From: Flavisolibacter nicotianae
GTDB taxonomy: Bacteria > Bacteroidota > Bacteroidia > Chitinophagales > Chitinophagaceae
Assembly (NCBI RefSeq): GCF_003628535.1
Contig: NZ_RBCI01000004.1
Span: 601,646-665,645 of the forward strand
DNA: 64,000 bases
Direction: 5' to 3'
Every line of letters begins with the position of its first letter. Positions within the stretch are counted from its first letter, which is position 1. Positions 25,649-33,970 of the stretch are shown here, piece by piece. A model generated the notes under the pieces. It made no database searches. It worked only from the letters and a program-made list of their open reading frames with translations, and was not told the DNA's origin. Made by a program: the position numbers and the translations under genes.

Positions 25649-26641
25649 CTAATTCCCCCTTTCCAACGCTTCTTCCACCAGCAGCGTGTAAAATTCTTTC
25701 AGGTCCCAGCCTTTTGCCCTCACCTGCTGCGGTACCACGCTGGCATCGCTTTGGCCGGGGATGGTGTTGATCTCCAGCATAAACGGTTTCCCCACTGCCT
25801 CATTGTAAATAAAATCGATCCGTACAACGCCGCGGCAATTGAATACCTGGTAGATCTTGCGGGCTGTTTGCTCAAGGTTTTCCTTCCATTCCTCCGAAAT
25901 ATCAGCGGGGGTAGTCTCCGAGGACTTTCCCTGGTACTTGGCTTCAAAATCAAAAAACTCGTTGTGCGCTACCACCTCGGTAATCGGCAGAACAACAATT
26001 TTACCTTTTGTGCGGAACACGCCTACCGTAAATTCTCTTCCCTGGATCATTTCTTCCACCAGCACCTGGTTGTCTTCACGGAAAGCCTTTTCAACGGCTG
26101 CACCCAGTTCTTCCGAAGCTTCGTTTACCTTGGACATACCAATACTGGAGCCCCCGTTATTTGGTTTAACAAAAACCGGGAACTGCAGGTTAGCCGCGGC
26201 TTCCTCCGCATTCGTAAACTGGTCTTTGATAAACAGGATCGAACGGGCGACGTTAATGCCGGACATACCTGCCACAGCAGTTGTGTAGCGCTTATTAAAC
26301 GTCAATGCCGACGTGGCCGCACTGCAAGAGGTGTACGGCAGGCCCAACATATCAAAATAGCCCTGGAGCTTTCCATCTTCGCCGGGAGTGCCATGCATCC
26401 CGATAAATACGGCGTCAAAACGGAGTTTGCCACCATTCACTGTCAGGGTAAAGTCATTTTTATCAACCGCTGTTTTGGCCCCATTCTCCGCTACATAAAA
26501 CCAGCCTTCCGGTGTAACGTCAATCTTGTAAACATCAAATTTTTCCTTGTCGAGGTGATTGTAAATGGTCGTGGCCGATTTATAGGAAATCACGGCCTCA
26601 CCGGAGTAGCCTCCCGTAACCAGTGCAATTTTTTTCTTCAT
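25649..26641 (-). CDS. ddl: D-alanine--D-alanine ligase
   Basis: The protein has 330 residues. ATP-grasp features are present: FPVFVKPNNGGSSIGMSKV (ATP-binding loop), QVLVEEMIQGREFTVGVF, and the metal-binding RIDFIYN...FMLEINTIPGQSDASVVPQQ. The N-terminal domain has KKKIALVTGGYSGEAVISYKS; the usual HE pair of other Ddl enzymes (SxEHEVS) is replaced by GEAVISYKS, as in many Bacteroidota. It makes D-Ala-D-Ala for peptidoglycan. The promoter box ends only 4 bases before the start codon. Confidence 0.95.
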   Translation of the reverse strand: MKKKIALVTGGYSGEAVISYKSATTIYNHLDKEKFDVYKIDVTPEGWFYVAENGAKTAVDKNDFTLTVNGGKLRFDAVFIGMHGTPGEDGKLQGYFDMLGLPYTSCSAATSALTFNKRYTTAVAGMSGINVARSILFIKDQFTNAEEAAANLQFPVFVKPNNGGSSIGMSKVNEASEELGAAVEKAFREDNQVLVEEMIQGREFTVGVFRTKGKIVVLPITEVVAHNEFFDFEAKYQGKSSETTPADISEEWKENLEQTARKIYQVFNCRGVVRIDFIYNEAVGKPFMLEINTIPGQSDASVVPQQVRAKGWDLKEFYTLLVEEALERGN

Positions 26642-26645
26642 GCGC

Positions 26646-26653
26646 CAAAACTA
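26646..26653 (-). promoter_or_regulatory. ddl promoter -7 box, next to the start codon
   Basis: TAGTTTTG on the minus strand is an exact TAnnTTTG match. Only GCGC separates it from the ATG of ddl at 26641. Transcription should then begin at or within a base or two of the start codon. No good -33 element was recognised. Confidence 0.45.
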
Positions 26654-26749
26654 AACGGAAATGTCATTGCCCGTTCATTTCACGCTGCCGGAACTTGCCG
26701 GCGGCCGCCAGAGGTTTTCTGTCTTCCGCTATGTAAGACCTATAAAAAA

Positions 26750-26780
26750 TTGTATGTTAGCTATGGCGAATGTATTTTCG
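26750..26780 (+). promoter_or_regulatory. Candidate promoter of the DUF6089 gene
   Basis: TTG at 26750-26752, a 20-base spacer and TATTTTCG at 26773-26780 (one mismatch to TAnnTTTG) precede the start codon at 26809. Confidence 0.4.
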
Positions 26781-26808
26781 TTCTGAAAACGTAACTGCGG
26801 GCCAGCCA

Positions 26809-27633
26809 ATGAGAAATCTGCTTTTTTCCTTTCTACTCCTCTTGTTTGCTTTCGGGCAAAGTGCGGCCCAGTCGCTGGGTGGAGAATGGGGTATTGGTCT
26901 GGGTGCCTCCATTTACCAGGGTGACCTGAACCCAAACTGGTACGGAGCCTACGACAAACCTGGTTTTACCTTCCAGGTAATGGCCCAGCAACACATTTTT
27001 TCCGCCGCTTCATTAAGGGCCAGCTTTACTCATGGATTTATCCGCGATAACGAAGATCATTACACAAGCGGTGTTCACCAACTCCGCAATTTCTCCTTTC
27101 AAACTCCTTATAACGAGTTCGCTGCGCAACTGGTGATCAATCCGTTCTTTAACAACGGCTACGAGGAGCCCGGTAATTTTCGTCCATACTTTTTTGCCGG
27201 TGTTGGTGTAGCCTTTGTCAATATTACCCGTGATTTCAGCAGGTTCAACCGCACCTACCGCTTTTGGCAATCCTGGGTTTTGCCGGGTTTGACAACCGAT
27301 TCTTTAACCAAGCTACCGAGATCCATCCTGACGTTTCCGGTTGGTTTCGGCGTGCGCTACCAAATTGGGGACAATCTTGCCCTTTTTGGTGAAGCGAATA
27401 AGCGTATTACCAGCACCGAATACCTCGACGGCTTTAGCAAATCGGCCAACCGAAAAGAAAGAGACGGTTTTTCCTCCATCGTTTTTGGCCTGAGTTTCCG
27501 CCTTGGTGATAGTGGCGACGGCAGCAGCATCTTCGGTGGCGGCGGCATTTTTGGTGGCGGAGGTGGGGGTATTTTCAGTGGCAGCAGCCGTCGAAACAGG
27601 GGAAGAACCGATTGTCCGAAGAATGTCTTTTAG
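26809..27633 (+). CDS. DUF6089-like outer membrane beta-barrel protein with glycine-rich tail
   Basis: The protein has 274 residues with a signal peptide (MRNLLFSFLLLLFAFGQSAAQ). Amphipathic beta strands alternate through the rest: WGIGLGASIYQGDLNP, RPYFFAGVGVAFVNI, FPVGFGVRYQIG, FSSIVFGLSFRLG. The N-terminal EWGIGLG...YQGDLN pattern is the DUF6089 signature of Bacteroidota, related to small OmpA-like barrels. The last 40 residues are unusual: a glycine/phenylalanine/serine-rich stretch (two GGGIFGGGG-like copies) followed by RRNRGR. No function is established. Confidence 0.83.
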   Translation: MRNLLFSFLLLLFAFGQSAAQSLGGEWGIGLGASIYQGDLNPNWYGAYDKPGFTFQVMAQQHIFSAASLRASFTHGFIRDNEDHYTSGVHQLRNFSFQTPYNEFAAQLVINPFFNNGYEEPGNFRPYFFAGVGVAFVNITRDFSRFNRTYRFWQSWVLPGLTTDSLTKLPRSILTFPVGFGVRYQIGDNLALFGEANKRITSTEYLDGFSKSANRKERDGFSSIVFGLSFRLGDSGDGSSIFGGGGIFGGGGGGIFSGSSRRNRGRTDCPKNVF

Positions 27634-27673
27634 GATCTTCACTCACCGATTTTCCATCCGGGTTTAATTGTTT

Positions 27674-27805
27674 ACATTTGCGCCTGCCTGGCTACAACGT
27701 TTCAGTCAGGCTATAATCCTGCGCCAATTTTTGCTTTCTAACGATTTCAGACTTGTTAAATGAAGACGGCTATGGTTGAATAAACAACTAATTTGTTGTT
27801 TATTC
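27674..27805 (+). promoter_or_regulatory. TACATTTG box and 11-bp inverted repeat upstream of the 96-residue gene
   Basis: TACATTTG at 27674-27681 matches the -7 element exactly but has no clear -33 partner. It lies about 160 bases before the gene. GAATAAACAAC (27778-27788) and GTTGTTTATTC (27795-27805) form a perfect 11-bp inverted repeat with a 6-base loop, 35 bases before the gene. The hairpin could be a leader structure or an operator. It is followed by GTTTAATTAAT rather than a pure T-run, so a terminator is less likely. Confidence 0.4.
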
Positions 27806-27839
27806 GTTTAATTAATAGGAAAAAAACACAATAGAATAC

Positions 27840-28130
27840 ATGCGTAAAGGAATAACGGAGAGCAACTCAACCACCCCCCTTACCTTACAAATGCTTCGCA
27901 AGATTGAAGACGAGGGTTTTAAGTTCGTTCAGGTGAAAGGATTGACGCTTGACAAACATTACGACTATGTAGAGCCGCATTTTTTGGTTTTGGTTCCGAT
28001 GAAGGAGCTTCCCAAAGCACAGGACCAGAAAGATGTATACGAACCTCTTCCAAGCAGCCTTTTGAAACAGTGGGCAACAGAAACGGATGATGCTTTGGAA
28101 ATTGTGGTTTCTACCAAGCAGTTAAGTTAA
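27840..28130 (+). CDS. Conserved hypothetical small protein
   Basis: The protein has 96 residues, is soluble and has no cysteine. It includes LTLQMLRKIEDEGFKFVQVKGLTLDKHYDYVEPHFLVLVPM. I do not recognise a named family. Its own terminator and upstream hairpin support a real single-gene unit. Confidence 0.75.
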   Translation: MRKGITESNSTTPLTLQMLRKIEDEGFKFVQVKGLTLDKHYDYVEPHFLVLVPMKELPKAQDQKDVYEPLPSSLLKQWATETDDALEIVVSTKQLS

Positions 28131-28189
28131 TCGTCTGTGCCGGCAACCGCCGAACAGGATGGAGAGATCCAGAAAATCAGTTTAAAACA

Positions 28190-28216
28190 AAGAGCCGTTT
28201 CAAAACGGCTCTTTTC
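28190..28216 (+). terminator. Intrinsic terminator of the 96-residue gene
   Basis: AAGAGCCGTTT pairs with AAACGGCTCTTT around a 2-3 base loop. The stem ends in TTTT, about 60 bases past the stop. Confidence 0.75.
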
Positions 28217-28321
28217 ATATGGAAATGATGGTTGTCTTGTCGTAATGGCACGGGGAGAAGTTTTTTGCTGGAAAGGAAAGCCAAATCATTTTAACTCCTC
28301 TTCCGGACTGTTCCTGTCCGT

Positions 28322-29629
28322 CTACACGACCTCTCCCTCCAGGTCGTAATCATAGGCCTTCGTGATCTTCACATTCACAAAACCGCCGGTTTGAATCCGT
28401 TTATCGGGTTGGATGATGACCTCATTGTCCACCTCCACGCTGTCAAACTCAGTCCGTCCGATAAAACGGCCCGCTTCTTTTTTATCAACCAGTACCTTGA
28501 ATGTCTTTCCAATTTTTTCCTGGTTCTTTTCGTAGCTGATCTCCTGCTGCACCGCCATGATATCCTCCGCACGCCGCTGTTTTTCATCGGCCGGCACATT
28601 GTCAATAAGTCCGTACGCCGCCGTGTTTTCTTCATGCGAATAGGTAAATATGCCCACACGGTCAAATCGCTGCTTTTCGAGGAAGGCTTTCAGTTCTTCC
28701 ACGTCATCGAGCGTTTCGCCGGGAAAGCCCGTGATCAGCGTGGTGCGGAGACAAATGCCCGGTACGGTTTCGCGAATACCCGTTACCAGGTCTTCCATTT
28801 CGGCACGGGTAATCTGGCGGCGCATTGCTTTCAGCATATTATCCGCGGCGTGCTGAAGGGGCATATCCAGGTAGTTACAAATGTTCTCCCGCTCTTTCAT
28901 GACGTCCAGAATCTCCATCGGGAATTTATGCGGATAGGCATAATGCAGGCGAATCCATTCGATACCCGGCACATCGCTCAGGCGGCGAAGCAGGTCGGGT
29001 AAAGCCCGCTTTTTATACAGGTCCAAACCGTAGTAAGTCAGTTCCTGCGCAATCAGCAGGATTTCTTTCACGCCGCGTTTGGCCAGGGTCTCGGCTTCTT
29101 TCACCAGCTCGTCAATGGAACGGCTGACGTGGTTACCCCTCATCAGCGGGATGGCGCAAAACGCACAGGTACGGTTGCATCCTTCTGCTATCTTCATGTA
29201 GGCATAGTGCTGCGGCGTTGCCAACAGGCGTTCACCGATCAATTCGGCCTTGTAATCCACCTCGAATTTTTTCAGGATCAGCGGCAACTCCATTGTACCA
29301 AACCAGGCATCAACTTCGGGAATGCTTTGCTCCAGGTCGTCGCGGTAACGCTGGCTCAGGCAACCGGTCACGTACACCTTATCCAGTTTGCCTTTTTGTT
29401 TCAGCGACACCTGCTCGAGGATTGTATTCACGCTTTCTTCCTTCGCTTTGTCAATAAAGCCGCAGGTGTTTACCACCACGATGTTGTGATCGCGTTTGGT
29501 GCTTTCGTGCACCACGTCGATCTCCGCAGCCTGTAACTGGCCGCTCAGCACCTCACTGTCGACCATGTTTTTGCTGCATCCCAGCGTGATAATATTGACT
29601 TTGTCTTTTTTGAGCGTACGTGCCTTCAT
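28322..29629 (-). CDS. rimO: Ribosomal protein S12 methylthiotransferase
   Basis: The protein has 435 residues. It shows the three RimO/MiaB domains: an N-terminal UPF0004 domain (INIITLGCSKNMVDSEVLSGQL, with further Cys in VVNTCGFIDKAKEES and VTGCLSQRY), a radical SAM domain with CNRTCAFCAIP (the CxxxCxxC iron-sulfur site, about residue 150), and a C-terminal TRAM domain (VLVDKKEAGRFIGRTEFDSVEVDNEV). It adds a methylthio group to an Asp of S12. The GCSKN and NTCGFI motifs favour RimO over MiaB. Confidence 0.96.
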   Translation of the reverse strand: MKARTLKKDKVNIITLGCSKNMVDSEVLSGQLQAAEIDVVHESTKRDHNIVVVNTCGFIDKAKEESVNTILEQVSLKQKGKLDKVYVTGCLSQRYRDDLEQSIPEVDAWFGTMELPLILKKFEVDYKAELIGERLLATPQHYAYMKIAEGCNRTCAFCAIPLMRGNHVSRSIDELVKEAETLAKRGVKEILLIAQELTYYGLDLYKKRALPDLLRRLSDVPGIEWIRLHYAYPHKFPMEILDVMKERENICNYLDMPLQHAADNMLKAMRRQITRAEMEDLVTGIRETVPGICLRTTLITGFPGETLDDVEELKAFLEKQRFDRVGIFTYSHEENTAAYGLIDNVPADEKQRRAEDIMAVQQEISYEKNQEKIGKTFKVLVDKKEAGRFIGRTEFDSVEVDNEVIIQPDKRIQTGGFVNVKITKAYDYDLEGEVV

Positions 29630-29661
29630 ATCCGAAACTGTTTACCGGTAAATTTGAGGCG

Positions 29662-29669
29662 CAAAGCTA
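29662..29669 (-). promoter_or_regulatory. rimO promoter -7 box
   Basis: TAGCTTTG on the minus strand matches TAnnTTTG exactly and lies 32 bases before the rimO start codon. No clear -33 TTG is seen. Confidence 0.45.
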
Positions 29670-29829
29670 ACCAATCTACCGCGGAGCCGTTGTTTAGAAA
29701 TTGGTAAATGAAGGCCCTGTGACAGGAAAGGATATTGCGTAGGAAATGATCTGCTGAAAGCGAAAGCGAGGGCAGAAAAAAGTTGCCGATACCGGTAAAA
29801 CTTCACACCCGGAAGGATAAAACGAATCT

Positions 29830-31002
29830 ATGGAATGGACAAAATTATTCAGGGGCTTTTTCGATAGCGAACGGATCGGCGGGTTGCTTCTTCTTTTTTG
29901 CACCATTCTTTCGTTGATCCTTGCCAACAGTGGCTGGGGCGAACCGTACACCCATTTTTGGCATCAAAAAGCAGATTTGTCTTTTGCCGGACTGCACCTG
30001 GATCTGTCTGTTGAGCAATGGATCAACGACGGTCTCATGACCATTTTTTTTCTTCTTGTCGGGCTCGAAATCGAACGGGAATTGTATGCCGGCGAACTGT
30101 CTTCGTTTTCCAATGCCATCCTTCCCATTGCCGCTGCGGTCGGCGGCATGGTCGTTCCGGCTGCCATTCACTTCGCTTTTAACAACGGAACGCCTACTCA
30201 AAGCGGGTTTGGTATCCCGATGGCCACCGACATTGCCTTTACATTAGGAATGCTGGCCCTGGCCGGCAACCGGGTACCTTATTCGCTAAAAATCTTTCTG
30301 ACCGCCCTTGCCATCATCGACGACCTCGGTGCCATCCTGGTGATTGCCTTGTTTTATAACACTGGCATCCAATGGCTTTATCTAGCTTTATCTGCCGCAA
30401 TTTTAGGAGGGCTATTTTTTCTAAGTAAATTGAAAATTTACCACCTTGCCTTCTATCTCCTCCCCGGCCTGGTGCTCTGGTATTGCATGATGCAATCGGG
30501 AGTGCACCCCACAATCGCCGGGGTATTGCTGGCCTTTGTCATCCCTTTTTCCGGCAACAACGAGAACACGCCGTCTTATAAGCTCCAGCAATTCCTGCAC
30601 AAGCCGGTCGCTTTTTTCATTGTGCCGATGTTTGCGCTGGCCAACACGGGAATTGTTCTGAAACAGGGCTGGATCACTGAGATCGGTACAAGCAACAGCC
30701 TTGGAATCATCACGGGTCTTGTTGTGGGAAAACCGGTCGGCATCCTGCTGTTTTGTTATTTGCTGATCACATTTTTCAAAACAAAACTTCCGCAGTTTGC
30801 CCGGTGGAGTCATTTAACCGGGGCTGCCATCCTTGCGGGAATTGGGTTTACCATGTCGATATTCATTTCCAACCTGGCCTTTACCGATGCAGACCTCGTC
30901 AGCTATTCCAAAGTAGCTGTTTTGCTCGGTTCCCTCCTTGCAACGATCATTGGCCTCACTCTTCTTCGGAACACAGCTAAACCCGATCATTTGGATGAAT
31001 AA
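29830..31002 (+). CDS. nhaA: Na+/H+ antiporter NhaA
   Basis: The protein has 390 residues and about twelve membrane segments. Family motifs are MTIFFLLVGLEIERELYAGEL, GIPMATDIAFTLGMLALAG and AIIDDLGAILVIALFY; the last carries the paired aspartates that bind sodium and protons. It exports sodium in exchange for protons across the inner membrane, for pH and salt homeostasis. It ends just before a terminator-like stem that faces the next, convergent gene. Confidence 0.96.
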   Translation: MEWTKLFRGFFDSERIGGLLLLFCTILSLILANSGWGEPYTHFWHQKADLSFAGLHLDLSVEQWINDGLMTIFFLLVGLEIERELYAGELSSFSNAILPIAAAVGGMVVPAAIHFAFNNGTPTQSGFGIPMATDIAFTLGMLALAGNRVPYSLKIFLTALAIIDDLGAILVIALFYNTGIQWLYLALSAAILGGLFFLSKLKIYHLAFYLLPGLVLWYCMMQSGVHPTIAGVLLAFVIPFSGNNENTPSYKLQQFLHKPVAFFIVPMFALANTGIVLKQGWITEIGTSNSLGIITGLVVGKPVGILLFCYLLITFFKTKLPQFARWSHLTGAAILAGIGFTMSIFISNLAFTDADLVSYSKVAVLLGSLLATIIGLTLLRNTAKPDHLDE

Positions 31003-31006
31003 AAAA

Positions 31007-31041
31007 AGAGCACGGCTTACAATTCGTAAACGGTGCTCTTA
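31007..31041 (-). terminator. Terminator of the CsbD gene
   Basis: AAGAGCAC with GTGCTCTT forms the base of an imperfect stem whose upper part has one mismatch. On the minus strand it is followed by TTTTTTT. It lies 25 bases past the CsbD stop codon. Confidence 0.65.
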
Positions 31042-31065
31042 CCATAAAACCAAAAATCAATGAAT

Positions 31066-31254
31066 TTATCCAAGATCACGTAACCACTGGATAAATTCGT
31101 CTTTGGTTTTACCCAGCTTTCGTTGCATCCGGCCGAAGAACTCTTCATCCTTTCCATCTTCCCATCTCAGGTCATCGTCGGTTAAATCGCCATGCGCCTG
31201 CTTAACCTTGCCCTTCAGTTCGTGCCATCTGCCTTTCACTTCCATTTGATCCAT
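31066..31254 (-). CDS. CsbD family stress protein
   Basis: The protein has 62 residues and is highly charged. [25 protein letters not shown] and [14 protein letters not shown] are the CsbD signature. Members are small, soluble, stress-induced proteins of unclear function. The ATG at 31254 was chosen because the reading frame upstream (to 31353) looks unlike any CsbD N-terminus. Confidence 0.88.
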   Translation of the reverse strand: MDQMEVKGRWHELKGKVKQAHGDLTDDDLRWEDGKDEEFFGRMQRKLGKTKDEFIQWLRDLG

Positions 31255-31384
31255 AAAACTGTCTTTTGCTACTATAATGAAAAAGCTGTGCCATTTAATT
31301 AAAAAAAACAGGCAGTAACCAGTAGGCAGTATGCAGTAAGAAGATTCGTTCAACAGAAAAGAATAGCTACATGCGGCCGACTGC

Positions 31385-32308
31385 TTAAGCAGGCCCTTGT
31401 GCTTTTGGCTTTCCCTCTTCGGGAGGTTGGGGGACCGGGCACAGGACGTTCACAATACCGGGGATGATGCGGGCCTGGAGAGAAGCAATTTTCCCGCGAT
31501 ATTCGCCATCGACCTGGAACGGATAGCTTTGCTGGAATTGCAGTTTGGCGTTTTTGGTGCGGAAAACTTCGATGCGGTCGGGGTGAAAATATTTCCGGGC
31601 CATGACCGCTTTAATGATCTCAACGACATGTAGTTTACGAACGACGACAACTTCAAATTCGCCATCGGAAACATTGCCGTCCGGATTGATGACCGCACCG
31701 GTACCGTATTTTTCGGCGTTAGCCAAAACCACCATGTAGGCCTTCCGCTTTACCCGTTTGCCGTCTGTGCTGATCGTCACCCGCATTTGCCGTTTGTTCC
31801 AGAGCATTTTTAAGAGGGACTGGCCGTATCCCCAGAGGCCCCTTTTTTTGGAGGCCTCAAAATACTTCACCAGCAGGGCATTCAGGCCGATATCGCTGAG
31901 ATGGAAACTCAGTTCTTCTTCGTTGATCCGGATGGCATCGAGCTTTCGGGTATAGCCTTCAATGATGATTTTTACGGCTTCGTTGACATCAACCGGGATA
32001 CCCAGTTCACGAGCCAAACCGTTCGCGGAACCGGCCGGGATAATACCCAATTTTATGGGCGACTCCTTAATGATTTCGGCGACCATCTTCACGGTGCCAT
32101 CTCCCCCAATCGCCACGACCGTCCCGGGGTTAAACCGTTCGATGTGGTGCTGGATGGACGGCTTGTCGTTTTCGCCGGTCTGGATGTAAAACTCAATGGT
32201 GTAATCCGACTCTTTGAAGAATTCCCGGATGGCCGTTTCCCAGTCCTTTTTTTCCCTGCCACCGGCAATGGGATTTACGACAAACAATAGTTTTACGTTC
32301 TTCTGCAT
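31385..32308 (-). CDS. Diacylglycerol kinase family lipid kinase
   Basis: The protein has 307 residues. The catalytic N-terminal domain has [34 protein letters not shown] (the GGDGT ATP site) and [17 protein letters not shown]. The C-terminal beta domain ends with FQVDGEYRG. Members phosphorylate diacylglycerol, or related lipids such as sphingosine, at the inner membrane. The neighbouring divergent gene encodes an App1-type phosphatase, the reverse reaction in yeast. The two start codons are only 21 bases apart. Confidence 0.92.
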   Translation of the reverse strand: MQKNVKLLFVVNPIAGGREKKDWETAIREFFKESDYTIEFYIQTGENDKPSIQHHIERFNPGTVVAIGGDGTVKMVAEIIKESPIKLGIIPAGSANGLARELGIPVDVNEAVKIIIEGYTRKLDAIRINEEELSFHLSDIGLNALLVKYFEASKKRGLWGYGQSLLKMLWNKRQMRVTISTDGKRVKRKAYMVVLANAEKYGTGAVINPDGNVSDGEFEVVVVRKLHVVEIIKAVMARKYFHPDRIEVFRTKNAKLQFQQSYPFQVDGEYRGKIASLQARIIPGIVNVLCPVPQPPEEGKPKAQGPA

Positions 32309-32329
32309 GTTTCTTGTATTGGCTCCATT

Positions 32330-33433
32330 ATGCAAACGACCGACCACGAAACCCGGCACAAAAAACGGAGCCGGAAGGAGAAGCTGTTAAACGTGTTCAG
32401 GCTGACTGCCGAACCAACCGTCAAAGTATATCATGGTTATGGCCACGATAACTGCCTTACGGTGTTTGGCCACGTGTTTCAACACAGCCCTTTTCCGAGA
32501 AAAAAATACCGGCAAAGTTTTGTCCGCAATTCACTGGCGCTGCTGCGGCTTTTTCTAGTCAAGCCGTTTGCAGGCATAGAGGTGCGGTTGGAATGGAAAG
32601 GCAGGACTTATACAACCTGCACCGATACAGATGGCTTTTTCCGCTTCGAATGGGAAGACAAAGCACCCTTCGATCGCGGCTGGGTACCGGTGATGGTCGG
32701 GGCTTTTTTGAATGAACGCCCATTGGCCGAAGCACCGGGCCGGATTTTTATCCCTTACGAAACCCAATACATTTTTATTTCCGACATCGACGACACGTTT
32801 CTGATCTCGCATTCGGGCAATTTGCGCAAGCGGCTGTATGTTTTGTTTACGCAGAATGCCCGCAGTCGGAAACCGTTTGATGGCGTGGTGCGGCACTACC
32901 AGTTACTGGCGCAAAGCGGCACCACGCCGGAGGCGCCCAATCCGTTCTTTTTTGTGTCGAGCAGCGAATGGAACCTGTATGAATACATCCTCGAATTCAC
33001 AGCTGTGAACAAAATTCCGAGAGGGGTTTTTCTCCTAAGTCAGCTCAAACGCTTTTCGCAATTGCTGAAGACCGGCCAGAACAATCATGGGACGAAATTT
33101 ACCCGCATTGTGCGCATCCTGGAAGCCTTTCCAAAACACCGGGTCGTGTTGTTGGGCGATAGTTCGCAGCAAGACCCTTACATCTACCAGTCGGTCGTCA
33201 AACATTTCCCAAAGCAGGTTCATGCGGTATATATCCGCGATGTATTTGAACGGAACTATCAAAAAGTAAAAGACGTGCTGACGAAAATTGAAGCTGCCGG
33301 CGTGCCCTGTCTCTTTTTCAAACACAGCGAGGAAGCCATCCTGCACTCGGTAAAAATTGGCCTGGTCGATGCCTCTTCCGCCGAAGAAAAACTGCAGGAG
33401 CAGCCTGCGCAACAAAAGCAGCAGATGGCATAA
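32330..33433 (+). CDS. App1-like phosphatidate phosphatase domain protein (DUF2183)
   Basis: The protein has 367 residues. The N-terminal half has a beta domain (VKVYHGYGHDNCLTVFGHVF, then GIEVRLEWKGRTYTTCTDTDGFFRFEW). The C-terminal half is a HAD-like phosphatase with DIDDT near residue 147 (the DxDxT nucleophile motif), FFFVSSSEWNLYEYI and RVVLLGDSSQQDPYIY. This is the catalytic layout of yeast App1, a magnesium-dependent phosphatidate phosphatase. No signal or membrane anchor is visible. Pairing with the lipid kinase gene suggests control of phosphatidate or diacylglycerol levels (inference). Confidence 0.88.
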   Translation: MQTTDHETRHKKRSRKEKLLNVFRLTAEPTVKVYHGYGHDNCLTVFGHVFQHSPFPRKKYRQSFVRNSLALLRLFLVKPFAGIEVRLEWKGRTYTTCTDTDGFFRFEWEDKAPFDRGWVPVMVGAFLNERPLAEAPGRIFIPYETQYIFISDIDDTFLISHSGNLRKRLYVLFTQNARSRKPFDGVVRHYQLLAQSGTTPEAPNPFFFVSSSEWNLYEYILEFTAVNKIPRGVFLLSQLKRFSQLLKTGQNNHGTKFTRIVRILEAFPKHRVVLLGDSSQQDPYIYQSVVKHFPKQVHAVYIRDVFERNYQKVKDVLTKIEAAGVPCLFFKHSEEAILHSVKIGLVDASSAEEKLQEQPAQQKQQMA

Positions 33434-33466
33434 AGTTTTTGCCAGCTTGAATAGAAAAAGTCGAAC

Positions 33467-33970
33467 ATGGAAAAGAATCTCCAGAATGAACAGGCGCTCG
33501 AAAAATTTACCAGGCTGGTGAAAGACGTCAATATATGCATGTTCATCACCAACAACCATGGTGATGCCGAAACGCACACCCGCCCCATGGCAACGGTGGA
33601 CGTAGAAGGGGACGGAACGCTTTGGTTTTATACCGACCTGCGCTCTATCAAAGTGGATGAAGTGTCGAGGGACCACAATGTTCACCTCGTCTATGCACAT
33701 CCCGGCAAGGACAGCTATTTGGATGTGTGGGCCAAAGCGTCAGTCGTAACTGACCGGCAAAAAATTAAAGAGAAATGGACCCCCATGGTCAAGGTCTATT
33801 TTGCAAGGGGAGCCGAAGACCCTAATCTTGCTCTGTTGAAAGTGAGCCCGCAGGATTGTTACTATTGGGACAATGAAACAGGGAAAATGGTCTATTTTCT
33901 TAAAGCGGCGGCATCTGTGGTGACCGGCAAACGCCTCGCAGATGGCGCTGAAGGAAAACTGAACTTATGA
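33467..33970 (+). CDS. Pyridoxamine 5'-phosphate oxidase-like, general stress protein 26 type
   Basis: The protein has 167 residues. The split-barrel fold is suggested by ICMFITNNHGDAETHTRPMATVDVEGDGTLWFYTDLRSIKVDEV and the later VHLVYAHPGKDSYLDVWAKASVV. These match the GS26-like branch that binds flavin but whose substrate is usually unknown. The stop overlaps the start of the next gene by ATGA, so translation is probably coupled. Confidence 0.88.
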   Translation: MEKNLQNEQALEKFTRLVKDVNICMFITNNHGDAETHTRPMATVDVEGDGTLWFYTDLRSIKVDEVSRDHNVHLVYAHPGKDSYLDVWAKASVVTDRQKIKEKWTPMVKVYFARGAEDPNLALLKVSPQDCYYWDNETGKMVYFLKAAASVVTGKRLADGAEGKLNL

